From: CAZYZQ01 sp964652075
Lineage (GTDB): Bacteria; Bacillota; Clostridia; Oscillospirales; Oscillospiraceae
Assembly (NCBI GenBank): GCA_964652075.1
Contig: CAZYZQ010000040.1
Coordinates: 1-19,557 of the forward strand
Length of the DNA: 19,557 bases
Direction of reading: 5' to 3'
Numbering within the stretch: the first letter of the stretch is position 1; every line of letters starts with the position of its first letter. Shown here piece after piece: positions 7,262 through 13,537 of this stretch. The position numbers and the translations under genes are program-made. The notes under the pieces were generated by a model. That model did no database searches and was not told the DNA's origin. It saw nothing but the letters and a program-made list of their open reading frames with translations.

Positions 7262-8185
7262 TTACAGGACGCGGACATACTCCGCGATGTCTGTGCGCAT
7301 CTTGATCGCCGCAGCCGCGGCCTGTTCGGCATAGTCGCGGCCGTCGGTGCCCGCCTTCTGCCATGCGCACATGATACTGCGCGAGGCGTTGATAATCGCG
7401 CCATGGCCAAATTTGTCGAAGGCATACTGCACGTCCTTCGCCCCCGCGCCCTGCGCGCCGTAGCCCGGCACGAGGAAGAACATCCGGTCGTACTGGGCGC
7501 GCAGCCTGCGCAGATCCTCCGGATGCGTCGCACCGACAACAGCGCCGATGTTCGAATAGCCGTTCTCGCCGTACAGGTCAGTGCTCAGGCGCATGGCCAG
7601 GTCTGCCATCACGGTGTGCACCACGCGGTCGCCGGAGATGAGATCCTGCAGCTCCATTGAGGACTTGTTCGAGGTCTTCACCAGCAGGAAAATGGACTTC
7701 CCCTTTTCCTTGCAGTAGGTCAAAAATGGGCGGATGCCGTCACTGCCGAGATAGCCGTTGACGGTCACCGCGTCGGCGTCAAACGGCGCATACGTATTTT
7801 CACCGATCTGGACGCTGCCGAGATAGGCCTGCGCGTAGGCCTCGGCCGTGGAACCGATGTCGTTGCGCTTGGCGTCGACAATGACATACAGATCCTTGGA
7901 CTTGGCGTAGGCTACCACCTCTTCCAGCGCCTGCACGCCGTAGTGGCCGAGCACCTCAAAATAAGCGCTCTGCGGCTTGACCGCCGGGACAATCGGTGCG
8001 AGCGCGTCGATTAGGCCGATGCAAAATGCCTGATAGGCAGCGGCCGCGCCCTGCGGCGTCTGGCCGTACTGCGCGTAGCACGCCTCCAGAATGTGCGACG
8101 GGATATAGGAGAGCTTCGGGTCCAGTCCGGCGACGGTGGGGTTCTTCTTCCTGCGGATCTTCTGCTGCAAAACATCGATGGACAT
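7262..8185 (-). CDS. pyrF: Orotidine-5'-phosphate decarboxylase, type 2
   Basis: Converts OMP to UMP, the last step of de novo pyrimidine synthesis, in the cytosol. At 307 residues it is the longer subfamily-2 form. The active-site motif DAKRNDIGSTA is at residues 104-114, containing the Asp-Lys-x-x-Asp catalytic set. Other family features are the N-terminal NPTVAGLDPKLSYIP, VKPQSAYFE (about 70-78), LVKTSNKSS and VVGATHPEDL. The start has GAGGAG about 8 bases upstream. No other pyr genes lie next to it here, although udp is on the same strand 4 kb away. Confidence 0.96.
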   Translation of the reverse strand: MSIDVLQQKIRRKKNPTVAGLDPKLSYIPSHILEACYAQYGQTPQGAAAAYQAFCIGLIDALAPIVPAVKPQSAYFEVLGHYGVQALEEVVAYAKSKDLYVIVDAKRNDIGSTAEAYAQAYLGSVQIGENTYAPFDADAVTVNGYLGSDGIRPFLTYCKEKGKSIFLLVKTSNKSSMELQDLISGDRVVHTVMADLAMRLSTDLYGENGYSNIGAVVGATHPEDLRRLRAQYDRMFFLVPGYGAQGAGAKDVQYAFDKFGHGAIINASRSIMCAWQKAGTDGRDYAEQAAAAAIKMRTDIAEYVRVL

Positions 8186-8212
8186 ACTACCAACTCCTCA
8201 TTTGTTTTTTTC

Positions 8213-8223
8213 ATCATATCATA
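8213..8223 (-). promoter_or_regulatory. Candidate -10 region of pyrF
   Basis: Two overlapping TATGAT hexamers lie on the minus strand about 30 bases before the pyrF start. No good -35 box is found 16-18 bases upstream of either, so this is a weak call. Confidence 0.35.
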
Positions 8224-8313
8224 GAGCGGGAAAAAAAGAAAGGGGTTTTTGCCGGAATCTGGCTCGATTGCGGCGGCACTCGGGCGGGTATACTGACAGC
8301 GGAGGTGGTTTTC

Positions 8314-8481
8314 ATGGATATCAAGTTGTTTACTGTTGCGCTGGGTCTGGGCGCAGTCGCGGGCGCGACGACCGTTCTGATGCTCCCGCGCCAGAACACC
8401 GCCCGGCAGATGGCGCAGCAGGCGGCGGACAAGACCCGTCTGGCCATCGACGACATGATGGATACGGACTGCCACTGCTGA
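8314..8481 (+). CDS. 55-residue membrane-anchored small protein
   Basis: The protein begins MDIKLFTVALGLGAVAGATT and continues VLMLPRQNTARQMAQQAADK, ending in DDMMDTDCHC. A single hydrophobic N-terminal segment (about residues 5-24) is followed by a charged helix, the layout of small YtxH-like proteins; the motif is too short to be certain. GGAGG lies 8 bases before the ATG, and a strong bidirectional terminator begins at the stop codon, which supports a real gene. A TATACT element about 20 bases upstream of the start could be its -10 box but lacks a well-placed -35. Function unknown. Confidence 0.7.
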   Translation: MDIKLFTVALGLGAVAGATTVLMLPRQNTARQMAQQAADKTRLAIDDMMDTDCHC

Positions 8482-8520
8482 AAAAGCTCCCATCGCAGGT
8501 ATCTGCGATGGGAGCTTTGC
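8481..8520. terminator. Bidirectional terminator between convergent genes
   Basis: AAAGCTCCCATCGCAG (8483-8498) and its exact complement CTGCGATGGGAGCTTT (8503-8518) form a 16-base-pair stem around GTAT. On the minus strand it ends in GCTTTTTC and serves the transporter gene; on the plus strand it serves the 55-residue gene. Confidence 0.9.
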
Positions 8521-9234
8521 TCAGCTTTTTGCGCCCTGCGACGCCAGCTTCTTCTCATGGATGCGCCGGGCCAGATACAGCACCGGCGTGTCGAGCAGGC
8601 TGGTGAAAATAAAGATCACATAGCTTGACAGGAAAATCGACAAAAGCGTCGCAAGATCATACTTGCCCGCAAAGGCCGCGAACGTGAACAGCAGCGCGTT
8701 GAGCATCTGGCTGATGAGCGTCGAGCCGTTGTTGCGCAGCCACAGGAAGCGGCGGCGGTCGCCGGTCTTTCTCTGCGTGAGATCCCACCACTTGTGGTAG
8801 ATCCAGACGTCAAAGAACTGGCTGACGGCATACACGGCCAGCGACGCGAGCACAAGGCGCGGCGTCTGCGAGAAGATCATGGAGAACGCTCCCATCATCT
8901 CCTCGTCGGCCGGGTGGTACAGCAGCCAGCTCTGCGAAAGCCCGAGGAAGAACACCGTCACAAAAATGCCGATCACAACCGCGCGGTTCGCCTCGCGCTT
9001 GCCCTCGCACTCCGACAGGATGTCCGTCGCCAGAAAGGTCATGGCAAACAGCACGTTGCCGAGCGTCTGATCCATGCCGAACGCGCGGATCAGAATCACA
9101 ACCTCCACGTTCGCCAGCACCGTTGCAAGCGCCGAGAGGCAATACAGGCCTGTCTTGCCGAAAAAGTAATAACTGAGAAGCGTCGCGCCGAAGATGAACA
9201 CGACGGACAAAAGAAGCAATATACTATTCCACAT
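8521..9234 (-). CDS. Queuosine precursor transporter (YhhQ/VUT family)
   Basis: A 237-residue polytopic membrane protein with about six hydrophobic segments. The family signature around the second loop, MTFLATDILSECEGKREANR at about residues 65-84, and the C-terminal half (RNNGSTLISQMLNALLFTFA, then SSYVIFIFTSLLDTPVLYLA) match the DUF165/YhhQ family, which imports preQ0, preQ1 or queuine, depending on the species. It starts 3 bases after the radical SAM gene, whose end (GTGGGGGAT) supplies the ribosome site, so the two are a coupled pair. Its substrate here is inferred, from its partner, to be queuine or preQ1. Confidence 0.88.
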   Translation of the reverse strand: MWNSILLLLSVVFIFGATLLSYYFFGKTGLYCLSALATVLANVEVVILIRAFGMDQTLGNVLFAMTFLATDILSECEGKREANRAVVIGIFVTVFFLGLSQSWLLYHPADEEMMGAFSMIFSQTPRLVLASLAVYAVSQFFDVWIYHKWWDLTQRKTGDRRRFLWLRNNGSTLISQMLNALLFTFAAFAGKYDLATLLSIFLSSYVIFIFTSLLDTPVLYLARRIHEKKLASQGAKS

Positions 9235-9237
9235 GGT

Positions 9238-9933
9238 TTAATCCCCCACTCCAAAATCTGTGTTCTGCATCAAAATGTCAACGCGCGCGTTGTCCCGATA
9301 GACGGGATACAGCTCCCGGCAAAACGCCGCGATCACCGCCCGGTCCGGGCGCACCGGCGTCGTGTTTTCGCACATGATATTGACGCAGATTCGGTCAAAA
9401 TACCGCAGTCCCAGCTCGATGTCCCGGCGCATGGTCTGCACCGTCTGGCCTGTGAGGCCGAACAGGAGGTTCGCCTCGTCGAACTGCTGCGCAATCACCG
9501 CCGGTTCCTCGTCCGGGATGCCTTTTCGCAGCACTTGTTCCCGGAACGCGAAGTCGAACGTCTCAAGCCCCAGCTTCATGCGCAGCCGGATGCCCGGGAA
9601 CGACGCGCGCAGCGCGGGGATGCGGTCGCGATAGAGATAGTGCGATTCAAAGTGCAGGGTGTGGATGTGCCGTTCGGCGCAGACGCGGGCAATCGCGTCC
9701 ATCGTACCGCCGTCCAGCTCGAACACGGAGCCGGAGTTGATAACCTCCAGGTCTCCGAACTGCCCGGTGACGTGGGCGAGGACGTCCTCGTTCAGCCGGC
9801 AGTTCTCCCGCTCGTCCGGGCACGCGTCCGTGTGATAATCGCAGAACGGACATCGCTTCCAGACGCAGCCGGTCCCGCGCAGGAGCACGATCTCGCGCGG
9901 ATTTTTTTCGTGGATGATACTGTAACGTTCCAT
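9238..9933 (-). CDS. Radical SAM protein, candidate queuine lyase (QueL-like)
   Basis: 231 residues from the ATG at 9931-9933 (MERYSIIHEKNPREIVLLRG). The cluster motif CVWKRCPFC (Cys 23, 28, 31) is CX4CX2C rather than the usual CX3CX2C, followed by DYHTDACPD. Further segments fit a short radical SAM barrel: VINSGSVFELDG, HFESHYLYRD, LRMKLGLETFD and LLFGLTGQTVQTMRRDIELG, the kind of strands that contact SAM. Coupling to a queuosine-precursor transporter suggests a role in queuine salvage. QueL, the radical SAM enzyme of Clostridioides difficile, releases preQ1 from queuine, and that is my best guess; I cannot align it here. An alternative GTG start at 9949-9951 lies in a terminator stem and is unlikely. 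No Shine-Dalgarno precedes the ATG. Confidence 0.7.
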   Translation of the reverse strand: MERYSIIHEKNPREIVLLRGTGCVWKRCPFCDYHTDACPDERENCRLNEDVLAHVTGQFGDLEVINSGSVFELDGGTMDAIARVCAERHIHTLHFESHYLYRDRIPALRASFPGIRLRMKLGLETFDFAFREQVLRKGIPDEEPAVIAQQFDEANLLFGLTGQTVQTMRRDIELGLRYFDRICVNIMCENTTPVRPDRAVIAAFCRELYPVYRDNARVDILMQNTDFGVGD

Positions 9934-9937
9934 AGGC

Positions 9938-9965
9938 AAAAAAAGAAGCACCCAGGGGGTGCTTC
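9938..9965 (-). terminator. Intrinsic terminator abutting the radical SAM start
   Basis: GAAGCACCC (9945-9953) and GGGTGCTTC (9957-9965) pair perfectly around a 3-base loop, followed on the minus strand by seven U. Only GCCT separates the U-tract from the ATG, so this is positioned as an attenuator or as the 3' end of an upstream RNA. Confidence 0.88.
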
Positions 9966-9989
9966 AGGGCATACTTTGCCCTTCTCCTT

Positions 9990-10042
9990 CCCTAGTTTTG
10001 ATTCGGCGGCAAGCCGCCCGGCAGGATGGTTTCGAACTGCCG
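9990..10042 (-). promoter_or_regulatory. Possible preQ1-I-like aptamer in the leader
   Basis: On the minus strand, stem CGGCAG (10037-10042) / CTGCCG (10019-10024) encloses the 12-base loop TTCGAAACCATC, the same length as the loop of the Bacillus subtilis queC preQ1-I aptamer and likewise ending in C. The 3' part is CAAAACTAGGG, like the A-rich tail of that class. What does not fit is an extra hairpin, GGCGGC/GCCGCC (10005-10018), between stem and tail, and poor complementarity for the second pseudoknot stem. It may be a variant aptamer or coincidence. Confidence 0.3.
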
Positions 10043-10050
10043 TGAGTTTT

Positions 10051-10210
10051 GGAATCTCTGAATAAATCGTGATGCGCGTCCTGGCGGCATCTTTTCCGCC
10101 TGACTTCGTCAAAAAATCTTGAAATACATCCAGTATTCCTACGATTTTTTGCCTTCGTCAGACGAAAAATCTGCTCGCCATCCGCACAACCCGATTTAAT
10201 CAGAGCTTCC
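10051..10210. repeat. 160-base imperfect palindrome
   Basis: The left arm 10051-10118 and the reverse complement of 10143-10210 are both 68 bases and match at roughly 70% without gaps by eye, better with one short gap near the middle. Both begin GGAA-CTCTGA-TAAATCG with few differences and both end AAAAAATC. The loop (10119-10142) is 24 bases. The form is that of a small non-autonomous mobile element or of a long RNA hairpin; no other copy is visible in this window. Confidence 0.7.
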
Positions 10211-10212
10211 TT

Positions 10213-10241
10213 ATCATAGTCGCCTTTCCCGGCGTTGTCAA
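10213..10241 (-). promoter_or_regulatory. Consensus promoter upstream of the structured leader
   Basis: On the minus strand TTGACA (10236-10241) lies 17 bases before TATGAT (10213-10218). Transcription would start at about 10206, at the outer end of the palindrome. The spacer itself holds a GCC/GGC inverted repeat (CGCCGGGAAAGGCG). Confidence 0.8.
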
Positions 10242-10301
10242 TCCCAAATTGCAAAAACGCCGCCCCGACCTGCAACGGCCAGAGCGGCGCGAAACATGCG
10301 A

Positions 10302-11014
10302 TCAGGGCGCCCACGCGGCGCGGGCTGTCTCGTCTGCGGGGAACGCTTCCAGATAGGCGGCGCGATAGGTTCTCAGCCGCACAACCGGCATTTCCTCCCA
10401 TGGTGCGTCCGCAGGGATACCCTGATTGAAGTTGGATGCGGAGTGCAGGCACCACAGGAGTATCCAACGCCGCTCCTCCGGCGAACAGCCCTCTTCTGCC
10501 AACAGCTCTCTCCAGACCCGCTCCCTCTCATAGGCAAGCAGGTTTGAATACTGTGTCCGGAGGAGCGTCCGCTGCCGCGCAGTCAGCGGCGGCGTGTGCC
10601 CGATGATCGCCGGGTCGATATCCAGCTTCGATCCGAGATAGGCTACAAACAGATAGCGAGTCCAGACCGCGCCATCCTCCGGGGCATGGCGGAGGTATGC
10701 TTCATAGTATTTGATCATCTTGCGGCGTGTCCCCGAATCGTATGAGTCATGAATCAAATAATCGAGATACAGGCAGTCCGCAGCCAGCAGTGCGTTTTCC
10801 GGCGTATACGGCTCCGGCGCTTCTGCCAGCGTTTCACAGGCCTCCAGATAACGCCCGGCATCAAAAACGCAGCGGCCCGGCGATGCAAATCACGCGGATA
10901 CAGCACCGTCATCCCGAGGTGCAGCAGCAGGCCACCAAGCAGCGTCATTCAGACAGCGCAGGCACTCAGGCGAAGGACGGCAGGGTTTTGTTTTAAGGCT
11001 TCTCTCCTCATCAT
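10302..11014 (-). pseudogene. Decayed gene of unknown function, TPR-like helices
   Basis: A start ATG at 11012-11014 opens MMRREALKQNPAVLRLSACA, then an in-frame TGA at 10949-10951. The same frame continues as MTLLGGLLLHLGMTVLYPRD LHRRAA; at a five-T tract (10863-10867) a lost base moves the reading into the frame that runs GRYLEACETLAEAPEPYTPE, NALLAADCLYLDYLIHDS and on to the stop at 10302. Restored, the product is about 235 residues with helical E-A-C-x-x-L and LLAYERERVWRELLAEEGCS segments, rather TPR-like. I do not recognise the family. The 151-residue 3' part alone (start 10757, ATT-like) has no ribosome site. Either a true pseudogene or two sequence errors; the stop plus the frameshift favour decay. 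Confidence 0.55.
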
Positions 11015-11227
11015 AGTACGCCCCTTCCAGCTCGTTCTCCAAGGTTCTCTGAGATAAAAATCATCTGCTGTGACGGCCGGAAATTCCTTTTTTCCCGGTC
11101 TTCTCCATTCAGCTATCCGCGTCCTCTCAATCAGGACTTCTCCGGTAAATGCATATTACCATATTTGTATTCAAAATGATACCTTCTTCTTATACAAAAC
11201 GGCCAAAACAAACTTGTGAATTCCGTA
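11015..11227. other. Intergenic stretch with no visible feature
   Basis: I see no open frame with a ribosome site, no RNA gene and no clear promoter here. The sequence becomes AT-richer near 11140-11220 than its neighbours. Confidence 0.5.
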
Positions 11228-11259
11228 CAAAAAAACGGAGCAGACACAGAGCCTGCCCC
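11228..11259 (-). terminator. Second terminator downstream of tRNA-Arg
   Basis: GGAGCAG (11237-11243) pairs with CTGCCCC (11253-11259), including one G-U, and is followed on the minus strand by seven U. It lies about 30 bases past the first terminator, making a tandem pair. Confidence 0.65.
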
Positions 11260-11290
11260 GGGCTGTCCGGCGGATTTTTCGTAGCGAGGG

Positions 11291-11332
11291 AAAAACAAAC
11301 CCAGCAAGCACTTTGCAATGCTTGCTGGGTTT
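11291..11332 (-). terminator. Intrinsic terminator of tRNA-Arg
   Basis: AAACCCAGCAAGCA (11297-11310) and TGCTTGCTGGGTTT (11319-11332) form a perfect 14-base-pair stem, followed on the minus strand by GTTTTTCCC. It starts directly at the CCA end of the tRNA. Confidence 0.92.
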
Positions 11333-11408
11333 GGTACGCCAGAAGGGACTCGAACCCCCGACCTACTGATTCGTAGTCAGTCACTCTATCCAGCTGAGCT
11401 ACTGGCGC
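11332..11408 (-). tRNA. tRNA-Arg (anticodon ACG)
   Basis: 77 bases including an encoded CCA. The acceptor stem GCGCCAG pairs with CTGGCGT, the D arm reads TAGCTCAGCTGGATAGA, the anticodon stem ACTGA/TCAGT encloses CTACGAA with anticodon ACG, and the T arm is GGGGGTTCGAGTCCC. ACG is normally edited to ICG by TadA and reads CGU, CGC and CGA. It has its own promoter and terminator. Confidence 0.97.
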
Positions 11409-11429
11409 GTTTCGGAATCGAACATTAAG

Positions 11430-11458
11430 ATTTTAGCACACCCGTCCGGAAAATGCAA
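11430..11458 (-). promoter_or_regulatory. Promoter of tRNA-Arg
   Basis: On the minus strand TTGCAT (11453-11458) and TAAAAT (11430-11435) are separated by exactly 17 bases. The -10 box is 21 bases before the tRNA 5' end. Confidence 0.75.
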
Positions 11459-11529
11459 GCCCTTTTTTCCAAATCCGGAAAAACTTTTTCTCCGGTCCAA
11501 AAATTCGCCAGTTATTTCCATATTTTTGT

Positions 11530-11558
11530 TTGACAGCGCCCCGGAAATATGCGATGAT
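11530..11558 (+). promoter_or_regulatory. Promoter of the glycerophosphodiesterase gene
   Basis: TTGACA (11530-11535) and GATGAT (11553-11558) are 17 bases apart, and the -10 box is preceded by TGC, an extended -10 element. The gene starts 32 bases downstream. Confidence 0.7.
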
Positions 11559-11590
11559 ATTTCCATTACACAGGAAAGGAGTCCGGACAA

Positions 11591-13399
11591 ATGAAGGTCT
11601 ATCGGCACGCGCTGCATCTGCTGCGGGTCAACCTGCCCAGTCTGCTCTCCTTTGAGGTGCTCTTCAAGCTCTTCTCCTATGGCATCCTCACACCTGCCGT
11701 CATGTATCTGTTCAAGCTCTCGCAGCGCGCGGCAGGACTGCGCTATCTAAGCGGCGAGAATCTGGCGCGGTATCTGCGCTGCCCCACAACCTGGGCGGTT
11801 GCCGGGCTGATTTTGCTGCTGCTGGCGCTGATCAACGTCATGGACGCCGCGGCCGTGCTCTTCTGCTTCGACGTCTCACGCCGCGGCGAAAAGATCAAGC
11901 CGTGGGATCTGTTTTTGCAGGGCTTCTCCGCGCTGCGCGGGCTGGTGCATGGGCGGCTGTACCCGCTGCTGTTCGTGCTCGTCTCCATCCCGCTCTCCAG
12001 CGCAACGCTGATCTCCGGCTATCTTTCCACGGTGCAGCTGCCGGAGTTCCTGTACGCCTATCTCGAGCGACGACCGACCATCTCGGCGGTATACAACACC
12101 GTCGTCATTCTCTCCGGCCTGATCCTGATCCTCGGCCTGTTCAGCCTGCACTACTATCTGCTTGAGCGGCGCTCGATTCCGGACGCCTGCCGCCGCAGCC
12201 GCCGCCTGCTGCGCGGGCGCTACGGCAAGACGCTCCTGTCCATCGCCGGGTGGGAGCTGGGCTGCTACGCGATCTACTATATTTTGATTTTTGTCCTCGC
12301 ACTGATCCTGACGCTGCTGGCGCGGGTACTGGCAGACAGCCAGCTTGCGTTCGTGATCTCCATGCGGATCCTCTCGGTGGTTCACACCGGGCTGACGCTG
12401 CTGTTCTCGGCAGTCACCATCCCACTGTTCTATGCCTTCCTGAGCGCCGCGTTTTTCCGCGCCAAGGCGCTGGAGGGCGAAGCGGCTGTCAAGGTGCCCT
12501 ATACCCCCGCCCGGCTGCCCTTCCCGCGCCCGCGCCTGTTTACGGCGGCGCTGGTCGGGCTGCTTGTGCTGCTCAACGCCTCCAACGTCTTTCTGTATAC
12601 GCGGGGCGTCATCGACCTGACCTCCGACCTGACCAACCCGACCTCCGTCACGGCGCACCGCGGCTTCTCACGCCTGTACCCGGAAAACACGCTGGAGGCC
12701 TTCTCCGCCGCCATCGAGGCCGGTACGGACTGGATCGAGCTGGACGTGCAGCAGACACGCGACGGCGTGCTTGTTGTAATGCACGACGCGAACCTGCTCC
12801 GTACAACCGGGCTGAATCAAAACATCTGGGAGCTTGACTATGAGACGCTGCGTGAGCTGGACTGCGGCAGCTGGCTCTCGCCCCGGTACGCGGACTGCCG
12901 GATCCCGACGCTCTCGGAGGCACTGGACCTGTGCCGCGGCAAGGTGCGCCTGAACATTGAGCTGAAGCCCACGGGCCACGAGACGGCGCTTGTTGAACAG
13001 GTGGTTGATATGCTGCGGGAAAAGGAGATGCTCGCGCAGTGTGTCGTCGCATCCATGAAGTACGAGATTGTGGAACAGGTCCGCGCGTATGAGCCGGAGC
13101 TGCCGACCGTCTATATCATGACGGCCGCCTATGGCAATATCACCCGCCTCGACGCCGCGGACGCCTACAGCATTCAGGCCGCGTTCATTACAAAAACGCT
13201 GGTCAGCACCATCCACGACCAGGGCAAGGATATCTATGCCTGGACGGTGAACCGCGCGACCAACATGGAACGGATGCTCGATCTCGGCGTGGACAACCTG
13301 ATTACGGACGACCCGGTGCTCGCGCAGGAGGTCATTGCGTCCAAACGCCACTCCGGCTTCCTGAACGACTATATTTCGCGCCTTCTCGCGCGCTCTTAA
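11591..13399 (+). CDS. Membrane-anchored glycerophosphodiester phosphodiesterase
   Basis: 602 residues in two parts. Residues 1 to about 345 hold roughly seven to eight hydrophobic segments (for example TWAVAGLILLLLALINVMDA, LILILGLFSLHYYLL) that match the GDPD membrane-domain type. Residues about 353-590 are a GDPD TIM barrel: HRGFSRLYPENTLEAFSAAI with catalytic His356, then DWIELDVQQTRDGVLVVMHD with the E-x-D metal ligands and second His, LNIELKPTG and DIYAWTVNRATNMERMLDLG. Such enzymes cleave glycerophosphodiesters, or lipoteichoic-acid and lipid head groups, into glycerol-3-phosphate and an alcohol, here at the membrane. Substrate is unknown. The ATG has AAAGGAG 9 bases upstream. No partner genes; it diverges from tRNA-Arg. 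Confidence 0.93.
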   Translation: MKVYRHALHLLRVNLPSLLSFEVLFKLFSYGILTPAVMYLFKLSQRAAGLRYLSGENLARYLRCPTTWAVAGLILLLLALINVMDAAAVLFCFDVSRRGEKIKPWDLFLQGFSALRGLVHGRLYPLLFVLVSIPLSSATLISGYLSTVQLPEFLYAYLERRPTISAVYNTVVILSGLILILGLFSLHYYLLERRSIPDACRRSRRLLRGRYGKTLLSIAGWELGCYAIYYILIFVLALILTLLARVLADSQLAFVISMRILSVVHTGLTLLFSAVTIPLFYAFLSAAFFRAKALEGEAAVKVPYTPARLPFPRPRLFTAALVGLLVLLNASNVFLYTRGVIDLTSDLTNPTSVTAHRGFSRLYPENTLEAFSAAIEAGTDWIELDVQQTRDGVLVVMHDANLLRTTGLNQNIWELDYETLRELDCGSWLSPRYADCRIPTLSEALDLCRGKVRLNIELKPTGHETALVEQVVDMLREKEMLAQCVVASMKYEIVEQVRAYEPELPTVYIMTAAYGNITRLDAADAYSIQAAFITKTLVSTIHDQGKDIYAWTVNRATNMERMLDLGVDNLITDDPVLAQEVIASKRHSGFLNDYISRLLARS

Positions 13400-13410
13400 C
13401 CATATTTTTC

Positions 13411-13438
13411 TTGACAAAATCAGTTTTGGCGATACAAT
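13411..13438 (+). promoter_or_regulatory. Promoter of the sugar ABC transporter operon
   Basis: TTGACA (13411-13416) and TACAAT (13433-13438) are 16 bases apart. The untranslated leader is about 95 bases and includes a hairpin with GCGCCG/CGGCGC arms (13494-13515) ahead of the AGGAGG ribosome site. Confidence 0.8.
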
Positions 13439-13537
13439 AGGTGTAAGAAACCATGCGTCCGGCTCCGCGCCGCGGCGTATGTGTTCTGAAAACTGCGCCG
13501 TTTGGGAAGGCGGCGCTATTACAGGAGGTACTATTAT

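Larger units (their letters stand above)
9938..10206 (-). ncRNA. Candidate structured leader RNA or stand-alone RNA
   Basis: A stretch of about 270 bases with no convincing gene but a complete transcription unit on the minus strand. It has a consensus promoter just outside, then a 160-base imperfect palindrome, a CGGCAG/CTGCCG hairpin with a 12-base loop, a GGCGGC/GCCGCC hairpin, an A-rich stretch, a small AGGGCA/TGCCCT hairpin (9966-9982) and an intrinsic terminator. Three C/T differences between the palindrome arms keep G-U pairs only in the minus-strand transcript. It either regulates the radical SAM/transporter pair by attenuation or makes a separate RNA. An open frame across it (about 9964-10467) looks like chance, having no ribosome site or domain. 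Confidence 0.5.

Noticed and set aside
9964..10467. A 167-codon open frame on the minus strand across the structured leader
   Set aside because: No ribosome site, no recognisable domain, and it crosses a promoter and the long palindrome.
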